Numbered from the stretch's first letter, positions 6,605 through 15,381 are shown. The stretch is 64,000 nucleotides of DNA from Paenibacillus durus (GCF_000756615.1 NZ_CP009288.1:620001-684000), one strand, 5' to 3'. The notes: generated from the sequence alone by a model not told the origin. Program-made: numbers and translations.

Positions 6605-9208
6605 ATGAGTTGTTTGGTTCTTGATTTTCAGGAAATGGATGAAACGCAGCTTTTGCTCATTGGCGGGAAAGGGCTGCATTTAGGGGAGTTATCAAAAATG
6701 GAAGGAATACAAGTACCAGAAGGCTTCTGTGTTACAACGGCGGCATATCAAGAAGCCATCGAACATAACGAAACTTATTATGCTTTGCTCAATCGACTAA
6801 CCCCGCTAAAAGTGGAGGATCGAGATCAAATTGGCGAAATCAGCAGGGAAATCCGACAAATCATTATGGAAGCAACAATTCCTTCCGATGTTGTGGAAGC
6901 AGTTACTCAATATCTCTCCCGGTTTGGTGATGAACATGCTTATGCGGTGCGTTCTAGTGCGACTGCCGAAGATCTGCCGCATGCCTCTTTTGCCGGTCAA
7001 CAAGACACCTATTTAAATATCATCGGCAAAGAATCAATTATGCAGCATATCAGTAAATGTTGGGCTTCCCTGTTCACGGAGCGCGCGGTAATCTACCGTA
7101 TGCAGAATGGATTCGACCACAGCCAGGTTTATTTATCCGTTATCGTTCAAAGGATGGTTTTCCCGCAGGCCTCAGGGATTTTATATACCGCTGATCCGAT
7201 TAACTCCAACCGAAAGCTGCTGTCCATCAATGCCAGTTTTGGGCTTGGAGAAGCACTGGTCTCCGGCTTGGTATCTGCCGATTGTTATAAAGTGCGGGAA
7301 GAGGAAATCGTCGAGAAGAGGATCGCAACCAAAAAATTGGCTATCTATGGACTAAAGGAAGGCGGAACCGAGACCCGGCAGATCGATCCCGATCGGCAAA
7401 AGATTCAAACCCTTTCTAAGCAGCAAATTTTACAACTGGCACACATCGGAAGACAAATCGAAGCTTATTTTGGCTGCCCGCAAGATATCGAATGGTGTTT
7501 GGCTGATGATACCTTTTATATTGTCCAGAGTCGGCCAATCACTACTTTATACCCGATCCCTGAAGCGAATGATCAAGAAAATCACGTCTATATCTCTGTT
7601 GGTCATCAACAAATGATGGCAGATCCCATAAAACCATTGGGATTGTCTTTTTACCTGTTAATTACTCCTGCACCTATGCGTAAAGCCGGTGGGAGGTTGT
7701 TTGTTGATGTTGCACCTAGGCTGGCTACATCTGTCGGCCGGGAAGCTTTATTAAATACCCTGGCATCCGATCCGCTCATAAAAGGCGCACTCATGACCAT
7801 AATAGAGCGAGATTTTATAAAATTGTTACCAAATGATCAAACAGCACAGATTCTGGGCAGAAGTAATACAGATATGCTGGCACAATTCGAGAACGATCCG
7901 ACAATCGTTTCTGATTTGATTAAGCGTAGTCAAGCATCGATAGAAGAGTTAAAACAAAACATCCAAGCGAAATCGGGATCCGATTTATTTGATTTTATTC
8001 TGGAAGATATCCAGCAATTAAAGAAGATCTTATTTGACCCGCAAAGTACGGCTGTGTTTATGGCTGCTATAAATGCTACATCATGGATCAATGAAAACAT
8101 GAACGAGTGGTTAGGCGAAAAAAACGCAGCAGATACGCTTTCTCAATCTGTATCAAACAATATTACTTCAGAAATGGGTCTGGCGCTACTGGGGGTCGCG
8201 GATGTGATTCGTCCATACCCGGAAGTCATTGACTATTTGCAGCATGCAAAAGAAGATAACTTTCTGGATGAACTGGTTAAGTTTGATGGAGGAAGTGAAG
8301 CCCAAGACGCTATCTATGATTATCTCAGCAAATACGGAATGCGATGTGCCGGAGAAATCGATATTACGAAAACTCGTTGGAGTGAAAAACCAATCACACT
8401 TGTTCCCATGATTCTTGGTAACATCAAAAACTTTGAGCCAAATGCCGGCAATCGGAAATTTGAGCAAGGGCGGCGCGTTGCTTTAGAAAAAGAACAAGAG
8501 TTAATCGATCGATTGAAGCAATTACCGGATGGTGAACAAAAAGCCAAAGAAACCAAACGAATGATCGACCTCATCCGGAATTTCATCGGCTACCGGGAAT
8601 ATCCAAAATACGGCAAAGTAAGTCGCTACTTCGTTTATAAGCAGGCTTTACTGAAAGAAGCCGAACAACTCGTTCAAGCTGGCGTTATCCATGACAAAGA
8701 AGATATATACTATCTCACTTTTGAAGAACTTCACGAAGCCGTACGCACCAATAAAGTGGATTATCAGATCATCACCAAACGAATAGACGAGTACAAATTG
8801 TATGAAAAGCTAACTCCTCCACGTATTATCACGTCTGACGGTGAAATCATTACGGGTGAGTACAATCGAGAAAATTTGCCGGCTAATGCGATTGTAGGTC
8901 TACCTGTTTCTTCCGGAGTGATAGAAGGAAGAGCGCGTGTCATTTTAAACATGGAAAATGCCGATCTGGAAGATGGAGATATATTAGTCACCTCCTTTAC
9001 TGACCCGGGCTGGACACCCTTATTTGTATCCATAAAAGGTCTAGTCACCGAAGTTGGCGGACTGATGACCCATGGAGCAGTTATCGCGCGTGAGTATGGC
9101 TTGCCGGCAGTTGTCGGAGTGGAGAATGCAACCAAACTGATCAAAGACGGGCAACGAATTCGCGTGAATGGAACAGAAGGGTATATCGAAATTTTAGAAC
9201 GGCATTGA
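6605..9208 (+). CDS. rph: Rifamycin-inactivating phosphotransferase (RPH)
   Basis: At 867 residues it has the length of the Listeria enzyme. The order is an ATP-grasp domain (about 1-315, with AVRSSATAEDLPHASFAGQQ), a rifamycin-binding middle domain opening near YISVGHQQMMADPIKPLG, and a C-terminal swivelling phosphohistidine domain ending EGYIEIL. The catalytic His is residue 823 in GGLMTHGAVIAREYG. The enzyme uses ATP to transfer phosphate to the C21 hydroxyl of rifamycins, releasing AMP and phosphate, and gives high-level resistance. PEP synthase is the alternative, but the middle domain and end match RPH. AGGAGAG precedes the ATG. Related hairpin repeats lie on both sides. Confidence 0.9.
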   Translation: MSCLVLDFQEMDETQLLLIGGKGLHLGELSKMEGIQVPEGFCVTTAAYQEAIEHNETYYALLNRLTPLKVEDRDQIGEISREIRQIIMEATIPSDVVEAVTQYLSRFGDEHAYAVRSSATAEDLPHASFAGQQDTYLNIIGKESIMQHISKCWASLFTERAVIYRMQNGFDHSQVYLSVIVQRMVFPQASGILYTADPINSNRKLLSINASFGLGEALVSGLVSADCYKVREEEIVEKRIATKKLAIYGLKEGGTETRQIDPDRQKIQTLSKQQILQLAHIGRQIEAYFGCPQDIEWCLADDTFYIVQSRPITTLYPIPEANDQENHVYISVGHQQMMADPIKPLGLSFYLLITPAPMRKAGGRLFVDVAPRLATSVGREALLNTLASDPLIKGALMTIIERDFIKLLPNDQTAQILGRSNTDMLAQFENDPTIVSDLIKRSQASIEELKQNIQAKSGSDLFDFILEDIQQLKKILFDPQSTAVFMAAINATSWINENMNEWLGEKNAADTLSQSVSNNITSEMGLALLGVADVIRPYPEVIDYLQHAKEDNFLDELVKFDGGSEAQDAIYDYLSKYGMRCAGEIDITKTRWSEKPITLVPMILGNIKNFEPNAGNRKFEQGRRVALEKEQELIDRLKQLPDGEQKAKETKRMIDLIRNFIGYREYPKYGKVSRYFVYKQALLKEAEQLVQAGVIHDKEDIYYLTFEELHEAVRTNKVDYQIITKRIDEYKLYEKLTPPRIITSDGEIITGEYNRENLPANAIVGLPVSSGVIEGRARVILNMENADLEDGDILVTSFTDPGWTPLFVSIKGLVTEVGGLMTHGAVIAREYGLPAVVGVENATKLIKDGQRIRVNGTEGYIEILERH

Positions 9209-9225
9209 GCAAAATGAGGTTGAAG

Positions 9226-9292
9226 AAGGGCCATCCTACAAAGGGCGGCCCTAAAACTTGCTGTTACGGAAGCCGCAGACTTCTTCGTAACG
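9226..9292 (+). repeat. Repeat copy downstream of rph; hairpin may act as its terminator
   Basis: AGGGCC and GGCCCT form a hairpin 18 bases after the rph stop. AACTTGCTGTTAC and, 16 bases on, CGTAACGG follow. It is a diverged copy of the block at 6261-6343. No T run follows, so efficient intrinsic termination is doubtful. Confidence 0.5.
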
Positions 9293-9320
9293 GGAAACAC
9301 AGTGCTGCTAATTCACGGGA

Positions 9321-9379
9321 TTGACAATAAGCGGGAAAAGTTATACTTTAATAATGAGTGAGTTACTCACTCACTCATT
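9321..9379 (+). promoter_or_regulatory. Promoter and TetR-type operator of the hydrolase-TetR operon
   Basis: TTGACA (9321-9326) is followed by TATACT at 9342 (15-base spacing) or TACTTT at 9344 (17). Immediately after lies a perfect inverted repeat, AATGAGTGAG (9353-9362) and CTCACTCATT (9370-9379) with a 7-base centre. Position and symmetry fit a repressor site, most simply for the TetR regulator encoded second in this operon. Confidence 0.75.
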
Positions 9380-9408
9380 AAATTCAGCCTCTGAAGGAGT
9401 TGCAAAAG

Positions 9409-10461
9409 ATGAGTAAAAAGAACATCCTGCCGGATTTATTACTGCGAAAACACAATCGGCGTAAGAACACCAGGCTGCTTCAGATTCATACGCCGAATCG
9501 AATCGTTGAAAGTCGTTACGTGAAAATCGGCGGTATCGACCAATGGGTAACTATACGGGGAGAGGATTACCATAACCCCGTTCTATTGTTCATCCATGGC
9601 GGACCAGCTTCCCCGTATTCCATTTTCAGCCCGTTATTGCGTTCGTGGGAGAAGCATTTCACAATCGTTCAATGGGATCAGCGAGGCGCTGGCAAAACCT
9701 TCACCAGGAACGGAAAAGACGGAAGCGGTACGATCACCTTCGACCGCCTTGCTCAGGACGGCATCGAGTTGGCGGAATATCTGTGCAGCAAACTCCGGCA
9801 TCAGAAAGTGATTCTCATCGGCAGTTCAGTAGGCAGTCTGATTGGAATTATGATGGCTAAACAGCGTCCCGACCTGTTTTACGCGTATGTCGGTACAGAT
9901 CAAAATGCTCCGGATCCTCAGCATCAAACGTACAAAGTGACGCTAGGTGCTTTCCGCAATGCTGGCCATGCGAAGGGAGTTCATTTGGTCGAGAAAATGG
10001 GGCCGGATCCCACGCAATGGAGCCGCAAAGATTTCGAACGGAGGAATCAGTATCTGGTTAAAGTGATCAACGATGTGCCAAATATGATTATGGACCTCAT
10101 ACTGCCGTCTATGCTCTCTTCCCCGGAACACAAGTTCAGTGATCTCATCCATATTTTTAAAGGGATGAATTACACCCTTGGCCACCTGTTTGACGAGTTA
10201 GTGGCTTTTGACTTCGACAAGGTTGGACTGTGCTTTGAATTGCCTTTCTTTATTATGCATGGCGATCAAGATATCATAACGCCAACTGCAACGGCAAAAG
10301 CATACTTCGCCAAGATTGAAGCTCCTTTCAAAGAATATGTTCGGATTCGGAATGCCGGTCATCTTGCTTGTTTTGCCCGGCCGGAGCAATTCTTAGAGGA
10401 ACTTATGAAGCGGGTACGTCCTCTAGCGGCCGGAACAGAGAACGAATTGCAGATGGTATAA
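9409..10461 (+). CDS. Alpha/beta hydrolase, proline-iminopeptidase-like
   Basis: About 350 residues form an alpha/beta hydrolase with the S33-peptidase look. The oxyanion region is FIHGGPASPYS, followed by QWDQRGAGKT. The nucleophile Ser lies in LIGSSVGSLIG, the acidic residue in FIMHGDQDIITP and the catalytic His in RNAGHLACFARPE. Such enzymes cleave N-terminal proline peptides or small esters, and the substrate is not visible. GAAGGAG at 9393-9399 fits ATG 9409 better than the adjacent TTG 9400. The gene is first in an operon with a TetR repressor and sits behind a strong operator, so it is probably induced by a small molecule it degrades. Confidence 0.82.
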   Translation: MSKKNILPDLLLRKHNRRKNTRLLQIHTPNRIVESRYVKIGGIDQWVTIRGEDYHNPVLLFIHGGPASPYSIFSPLLRSWEKHFTIVQWDQRGAGKTFTRNGKDGSGTITFDRLAQDGIELAEYLCSKLRHQKVILIGSSVGSLIGIMMAKQRPDLFYAYVGTDQNAPDPQHQTYKVTLGAFRNAGHAKGVHLVEKMGPDPTQWSRKDFERRNQYLVKVINDVPNMIMDLILPSMLSSPEHKFSDLIHIFKGMNYTLGHLFDELVAFDFDKVGLCFELPFFIMHGDQDIITPTATAKAYFAKIEAPFKEYVRIRNAGHLACFARPEQFLEELMKRVRPLAAGTENELQMV

Positions 10462-10522
10462 ATGTAGAGATTTCGTGGTACTATGAGGATAATTTCTTAA
10501 TAAGATTGGAGATTGAGGCTCA

Positions 10523-11122
10523 TTGTCCCCATTAAATAAACACCAGCTGAATCTGATCCGCGACGAGCGCAGAGAACAGATTAAGCAAGCGGCGCTTAAA
10601 CTATTTGCCCGGCGCGGATACCCGGGAACGAAGACGAGTATGATCGCTGCGGAAGCTGGTATCAGCGAAGGCCTTATTTTCCGGTATTTCAAATCCAAAG
10701 AAGAGCTGTTCACTACGCTCGTTCAAGAGTTAATGGAAGAAGCGGAGAAGGAAACCGAGAACCTTCAATATTTGTCCGGCTCTCCCTATGAACAAATCAA
10801 GACTTTAACCCAAGGCATGCTGGACGAGAGCAGTAAATATGCATTTATGTTCATTCTAAGGGCACGTAAGACGGGTGAAATTCCAGAGGCTGCAGCACGG
10901 ATTCTGGAACAACATTCAGTGGATGTTGTACTCGACAGGCTGATTCCAATCTTTGTTCAAGGGCAGCAAGCTGGAGAATTCTCCTCGGGAGATCCACGGA
11001 AGCTGTTGGCCTGGTACTTTTACATCATCAATTGTCTTATTTTGGAGGAAGTTGAGATGGAAGAGTACGGGTTACCGGATGTGGACTTCTTAATGCGATT
11101 ATTGACAAACGGGAAAAGCTAG
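10523..11122 (+). CDS. TetR/AcrR-family transcriptional regulator
   Basis: The 199-residue protein has an N-terminal TetR helix-turn-helix: IKQAALKLFARRGYPGTKTS followed by IAAEAGISEGLIFRYFKSKEEL. A C-terminal helical ligand-binding domain (about 80-199) is not recognisable by family. The start is TTG with GGAG eleven bases upstream. It follows the hydrolase by 61 bases on the same strand, and its likely operator is the GAGTGAG-type palindrome at 9353-9379 in front of the hydrolase. A self-limiting, ligand-induced two-gene unit is the simplest reading. Confidence 0.85.
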   Translation: MSPLNKHQLNLIRDERREQIKQAALKLFARRGYPGTKTSMIAAEAGISEGLIFRYFKSKEELFTTLVQELMEEAEKETENLQYLSGSPYEQIKTLTQGMLDESSKYAFMFILRARKTGEIPEAAARILEQHSVDVVLDRLIPIFVQGQQAGEFSSGDPRKLLAWYFYIINCLILEEVEMEEYGLPDVDFLMRLLTNGKS

Positions 11123-11186
11123 CTCAATCTTTCAAATTAAACCCCCTCCTCAAAGTAAAAGGAAGGGGCTGGGGCACCTGTCCATT

Positions 11187-11570
11187 TTATTCAACATATT
11201 GTGCCAGACCGCAACCAAGCGACCAATTCTCTTTTTTGATCTCAATGAGACTTATGAAGACGTCTTCTGGCCGAATTCCCGGTTCCAACTGCAGGAGTTT
11301 GGTAATCCGGGAATAAAGCGTTCGTTTTTGCTCCATTGTACGCGTATCGTTTGCTGTAATTTGAATGATAACCAAATCGTCGGTACGTTCAATGTTCCAG
11401 TAATTTTTTCCGTAGACAAATCCATCGGGTTCATGTTCGTGAATGACCATAAAGTCGTTGCCATCCGGTACGTCAAAAACCTCACGCATGGCAGTGTACA
11501 GATTTTTAAGTATCGCTTGCTTGTACTCAGCGGATTTTCCTTTCAGTAAAGAAACTCTTGTCAGCGCCAT
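11187..11570 (-). CDS. Tautomerase-superfamily protein lacking the N-terminal proline
   Basis: The 127-residue protein contains VSLLKGKSAEYKQAIL, then a second beta-alpha-beta unit (ITANDTRTMEQKRTLYSRI), like the tautomerase or malonate-semialdehyde-decarboxylase-like family. These enzymes use the amino-terminal proline exposed after Met removal. Here the best start (ATG 11570, GGGAGG seven bases upstream) reads Met-Ala-Leu-Thr, so the catalytic proline is replaced by alanine. Either chemistry is altered or the protein is non-catalytic. It is divergent from a LysR regulator, which probably controls it. Confidence 0.72.
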   Translation of the reverse strand: MALTRVSLLKGKSAEYKQAILKNLYTAMREVFDVPDGNDFMVIHEHEPDGFVYGKNYWNIERTDDLVIIQITANDTRTMEQKRTLYSRITKLLQLEPGIRPEDVFISLIEIKKENWSLGCGLAQYVE

Positions 11571-11643
11571 GATTATGCCTCCCTGCAATGAAAGTGTATT
11601 TTGAATCGATGATGATGTGCTGTATTAATTATATAGTTCTGAT

Positions 11644-11655
11644 ATTATTAATAAT
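11644..11655. promoter_or_regulatory. Palindrome in the tautomerase-LysR intergenic region
   Basis: ATTATTAATAAT is a perfect 12-bp palindrome in a very AT-rich divergent promoter region (11571-11703). LysR regulators bind T-N11-A dyads in such places. It is a candidate only. Confidence 0.35.
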
Positions 11656-11703
11656 AATGAATATAATTGATTATTATAATCACTAATAGAGATGGTGCTG
11701 CGA

Positions 11704-12630
11704 ATGGATTTACGACAATTGACTATATTTCGAGCGGTAGCTGCAAATCTGAGTTTTACCAAGGCGGCCTCCAGCTTAAACTATGTCCAATCCAATGTCA
11801 CAACACAGATTCATGCTCTGGAGAAGGAACTGGGCGTGCCCTTATTCGACCGTCTGGGGGGCAAACAGGTAGTCTTGACCGACGCGGGATGCAGGCTTTT
11901 GCAATATGCAGAGCAATTGCTATTACTTGCGGAAGAGGCACAGGCAACGGTCTCAGTGAAGGGAGAGCCGCAGGGAACGCTGAGGATTGGAGCAACGGAA
12001 ACGCTCTGCATTTATCGTCTCCCTTCTCTATTACGTAGATTTCGGACTATGTATCCTGGGGTTCAGGTTGTTTTTCGTCCCAGTCCCGTAACGGAACTTC
12101 GGCGTCTCGTTCATTCAGGTGAGCTTGATGTGGCCTTTGTATTCGATGAGGCAGATCATAGTGGGGGGCCGGGGGATGAACTGCTTGCACATGAGCCCGT
12201 TTGGGTAGTGGCTGCTCCTGATCATCTTCTGGCAAATAATCAGACGGTTGTTCCGGCGGATATTTCGAAGATGGATCTGCTCTTAACGGAGGCTGGCTGC
12301 TGCTACCGCAGCCATTTTGAGCGGATATTAAACCGGAAGGGTGTTTACCCGAGGACGGTGCTCGAGTTTAATAGTATCGAGGCTGTCAAGCAATGCGTCA
12401 TAAATGGATTAGGGGTAACACTGCTGACGGCTGTTTCCGTCTCCGCAGAAATCTCTCGTGGACAACTCGTAAAGCTGCCCTGGAGAGGTCCTGATCTTAC
12501 GGTTAAGACGCATCTGGTCTGGCACAAAGATAAATGGTTGTCTCCATCTCTTGAAGCGTTCTTGACTCTTGCTCGTGAGATGCTTGCAAATACTGAGAAT
12601 ATGAACGTTGCCTATACAGACAGCAATTAA
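11704..12630 (+). CDS. LysR-family transcriptional regulator
   Basis: About 308 residues. The N-terminal winged helix-turn-helix reads MDLRQLTIFRAVAANLSFTK and then AASSLNYVQSNVTTQIHALE. A periplasmic-binding-protein-like effector domain starts near GTLRIGATET. ATG 11704 is chosen over ATG 11692 because LysR proteins typically open MDLRQL. It is divergent from the tautomerase gene and followed at once by a terminator (12632-12670). The effector is unknown. Confidence 0.88.
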   Translation: MDLRQLTIFRAVAANLSFTKAASSLNYVQSNVTTQIHALEKELGVPLFDRLGGKQVVLTDAGCRLLQYAEQLLLLAEEAQATVSVKGEPQGTLRIGATETLCIYRLPSLLRRFRTMYPGVQVVFRPSPVTELRRLVHSGELDVAFVFDEADHSGGPGDELLAHEPVWVVAAPDHLLANNQTVVPADISKMDLLLTEAGCCYRSHFERILNRKGVYPRTVLEFNSIEAVKQCVINGLGVTLLTAVSVSAEISRGQLVKLPWRGPDLTVKTHLVWHKDKWLSPSLEAFLTLAREMLANTENMNVAYTDSN

Positions 12631-12631
12631 C

Positions 12632-12670
12632 AAAATGACCGGACAAGTATCAACTTGTTCGGTCATTTTT
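12632..12670 (+). terminator. Terminator after the LysR gene
   Basis: AAAATGACCGGACAAG and CTTGTTCGGTCATTTT pair with one mismatch, with T run. A near twin follows the EamA remnant at 13779-13815. Confidence 0.85.
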
Positions 12671-12798
12671 ATTTTGATTGGCTTAAAATCATCCGTAAGC
12701 ATGACTCCTTGACGACGATTGCGGGTTAAAAGAGTTACCCCAGGCTCGGACTCAAGCGCGGACGGCACGGCTTACTGCTGGCGAGTATATGTTTTATA

Positions 12799-12816
12799 CA
12801 TAACAATTTTGTTATG
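12799..12816 (+). promoter_or_regulatory. Palindrome upstream of the EamA remnant
   Basis: CATAACAA-TT-TTGTTATG has perfect 8-bp arms about 30 bases before the transporter remnant, in AT-rich sequence. It is probably an old operator or promoter element. Confidence 0.4.
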
Positions 12817-12844
12817 ACAACCATTATATATATTCATTTTACTT

Positions 12845-13743
12845 ATGTTAAACCCTGTTGTATCATCTGATTATGGCAAGCAACGGATCAATCAAGCAAA
12901 GCCAATTAAACTTGAATTTCCTGCTGTATGGACAGCTTTTCTAAGATGGGTTGTTGCATTGATTCTCCTTATTCCCATTGCCCAAATTGTGGAGAAACCT
13001 TCGTGGTTACAAATATGGAAAAAAACCGGGGGATTATCATTTCGTTAGCTGTTTTAGCCATTGTCGTCTATAGCTATCTCATGTATGCTTCACTACAGTT
13101 CACATCTGCAGCGAACGGTGCACTAATTAACACGCTCACCCCAGCCTTGATTATGCTCTTTTCGTTGATATTCCTTAGAGAAAAAGTAAGTACCTTTCAG
13201 TTCTTGGGATTAATCACTTCATTTATTGGTGTCCTGATTGTTTTGACTAAAGGAAACCTGCTTCAATTGTTTTTGACCCATTATAACAAGGGCGATGCAC
13301 TCATGTTTTTGGCCGTGTTATGCTGGACTGCCTATTCATTGGTTGTAAAAAAAGCAAAGGGTATCCCACCCATTACATTGGTAGCGATGATAGCGATTGT
13401 TGGCACTATTCTGTTGATTCCTTTTTTATTCATGCAACCTCTTCAGTATAAGGAAGTAACTTCTTTCGGTATTATAGGAATTGTTTATTTGGGTGTGTTC
13501 CCGGCAGTCGGCTCGTTTATCTTTTGGAATCAAGGCATTAAGATGCTGGGAGCGGGTAAAGCTGGCATAACCATGAATTTGCTGCCTGTCTTTACAGCTA
13601 TAATTGCCGTTATCTTGGGTCAGGGTCTGGTGATTTCACAAATTGTCGGGGGACTCCTTACGATTGCCGGTATGATATTAACTTCATTAAAACGGAAACA
13701 AGTTTCTCCCGAAAAGAGTATGGCGCCTCAGTTGAATGTATAA
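12845..13743 (+). pseudogene. EamA/DMT-family transporter with frameshift
   Basis: Two overlapping frames make up one DMT (drug/metabolite) transporter. Frame one (12845-13048) gives FPAVWTAFLRWVVALILLIP up to LQIWKK. Frame two continues from about 13020 as NRGIIISLAVLAIVVYSYLM and runs through eight or so hydrophobic helices to 13743. The join lies on an A7 run (GGAAAAAAACC), where a one-base indel moves the reading. The usual first helix is also broken upstream: a WASNGSI-like segment is visible only in other frames. So the gene is probably dead, although slippage at the A7 run cannot be excluded. AT-rich. Confidence 0.75.
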
Positions 13744-13778
13744 GTCATGTCTATACTTAGCAGGCGAGCAATCAACAC

Positions 13779-13815
13779 AATGACCGAACAAGCTTCTACT
13801 TGCTCGGTCATTTTT
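13779..13815 (+). terminator. Terminator after the EamA remnant
   Basis: AATGACCGAACAAG pairs with CTTGCTCGGTCATT with one mismatch, followed by a T run. It is nearly the same sequence as the terminator at 12632-12670. Confidence 0.8.
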
Positions 13816-13833
13816 ATGTGTGGATGGATTAGC

Positions 13834-14877
13834 TTAGAAATTCTCCAGAACAATCTTTCCTATCGATCTTCCGGTCTCCATTTTTTCATGGGCTAGACGC
13901 AGGTTTACCGCATTGATTGGTTCCAAGCGTTCGGCCAGAGTCGTCTTCAGCTTGCCATTATCGATTAGTTCAGCGAGTTGTTTCAGGATATCGTGCTGCT
14001 TGCTCATATCTTTGGTTTGGAACATGGCTCGGGTGAACATGAGCTCCCATACAAACGTGACACTTTTATAAAAAAGCAGGTCCATATCCAAACTTCCCGC
14101 CTGGGAAGCCTTCGCTACAGGAACGATTGAGCAAATTTTGCCCTGGGGGGCGATAACTTCCGTCATATTCGCAAAATGCTGTACCGTATCATTCAGGCAA
14201 AATATATAATCTACGGTCTCAAACCCAATTTCCTTGAGCTGCGGTGCAAAAGGGCTGTTGTGGTTGATTGTAAAATCCGCACCGTGATCTTTGGCCCACT
14301 GTACGGATTCCGGACGCGAAGCGGTACCAATTACAGTTAGTCCTGCTAATTTGGCAAGCTGCACAGCTATTGATCCTACTCCTCCTGCGGCCCCGATAAT
14401 GAGTATGCTTTCGTTTTCCTCTGAGCTATGACTGATTCCCAAACGATCAAATAAGCCCTCCCAAGCAGTAAGCGAGGTTAGCGGCAGGGCGGCGGCTTGG
14501 GCGAAATCCAAACTCTTCGGCTTGTATCCCGCAATTCGTTCATCAACCAGGTGAAATTCACTGTTGCCACCTGAACGAGTGACACTGCCCGCATAAAACA
14601 CCTCGTCTCCTGGCTTGAACAATTGGCACTCAGGTCCAACCTGCTCCACGATCCCGGATACATCCCAACCCAAAATTTTGGGTGATTCTGCCTCATAGTT
14701 ATTTTTCTCACGAATATCCAGGTCGGCAGGGTTAACAGAGATGGCTTTGACTTTGACAAGCAGATCGCGGCCTGTAGGCACCGGCTTTTCTATATACAGA
14801 TCAACAAGGCTTTCCGGATCGGTCAAAGGGAGATATCGGTAAGAGCCGACTGCTTTCATTTTTTGGAGATTGCTCAT
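13834..14877 (-). CDS. Zinc-binding-type alcohol dehydrogenase / quinone oxidoreductase
   Basis: The 347-residue medium-chain dehydrogenase/reductase has an N-terminal GroES-like domain (PADLDIREKNNY, GWDVSGIVEQVGP) and a Rossmann domain with the NADPH motif ILIIGAAGGVGSIAVQLAK. It lacks the zinc-binding cysteines of true alcohol dehydrogenases, which fits the quinone-oxidoreductase branch. It probably reduces quinones or alkenals with NADPH in the cytosol. AAGGAG lies seven bases before the ATG. It is divergent from an HxlR regulator with a cysteine near its N-terminus, an arrangement used for electrophile-inducible reductases. Confidence 0.85.
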   Translation of the reverse strand: MSNLQKMKAVGSYRYLPLTDPESLVDLYIEKPVPTGRDLLVKVKAISVNPADLDIREKNNYEAESPKILGWDVSGIVEQVGPECQLFKPGDEVFYAGSVTRSGGNSEFHLVDERIAGYKPKSLDFAQAAALPLTSLTAWEGLFDRLGISHSSEENESILIIGAAGGVGSIAVQLAKLAGLTVIGTASRPESVQWAKDHGADFTINHNSPFAPQLKEIGFETVDYIFCLNDTVQHFANMTEVIAPQGKICSIVPVAKASQAGSLDMDLLFYKSVTFVWELMFTRAMFQTKDMSKQHDILKQLAELIDNGKLKTTLAERLEPINAVNLRLAHEKMETGRSIGKIVLENF

Positions 14878-14927
14878 TTCTTTCTCCTTTCAAAATGGTT
14901 TATCGTACATCCGAATTATATATTGTA

Positions 14928-14946
14928 TACTTACATTAAATAAGTA
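14928..14946. promoter_or_regulatory. Likely HxlR operator in the divergent promoter region
   Basis: TACTTA-CATTAAA-TAAGTA is a perfect 6-bp inverted repeat with a 7-base centre, between the reductase and the HxlR gene. YodB/HxlR-type regulators bind comparable TAC-rich dyads. Confidence 0.6.
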
Positions 14947-14999
14947 CGCATATTTTTATTATATAGTATTAAAAATCATACCATTGGAGGAGATGCTTA

Positions 15000-15377
15000 A
15001 TGGGAGACCGGAGAAACAAGTACGGGGCTAAGCCAAACATGGAATGCTGTCCTGTGGAAACCACTCTCGATGTCATCGGCGGCAAATGGAAAGGGATTAT
15101 TCTCTACCAGCTCATTGGCAGAACAAGAAGATTTAATGAATTCCGGCGTCTCAATCCGGGGATTACGCAGTTTATGCTTACCTTGCAGCTCCGGGAGCTT
15201 GAGCGGGACGGCATCGTTCACAGAGAAGTGTATAAAGAGGTTCCGCCAAAAGTGGAATACTCTCTGACCGATTTTGGCAGGACGCTTGAGCCGATTATCG
15301 TATCTATGAAAGCATGGGGGGAGTCCTACAAAATCAGGCTTAACGATATTAGAGCAGGGCAAGAGGAAGATAAGTGA
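15000..15377 (+). CDS. HxlR-family transcriptional regulator
   Basis: The 125-residue winged-helix HxlR protein reads CCPVETTLDVIGGKWKGIIL, then RFNEFRRLNPGITQFMLTLQ and PKVEYSLTDFGRTLEPI. Two adjacent cysteines precede the first helix, where YodB, CatR and HypR have the redox- or quinone-sensing cysteine. GGAGGAG precedes the ATG. With the divergent quinone-oxidoreductase-like gene this suggests thiol-based sensing of quinones, aldehydes or hypochlorite. The trigger itself is inferred. Confidence 0.88.
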   Translation: MGDRRNKYGAKPNMECCPVETTLDVIGGKWKGIILYQLIGRTRRFNEFRRLNPGITQFMLTLQLRELERDGIVHREVYKEVPPKVEYSLTDFGRTLEPIIVSMKAWGESYKIRLNDIRAGQEEDK

Positions 15378-15381
15378 GTAT

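Noticed and set aside
6605..9208. Phosphoenolpyruvate synthase
   Set aside because: The domain order is shared, but the 867-residue length and the middle domain match rifamycin phosphotransferase.
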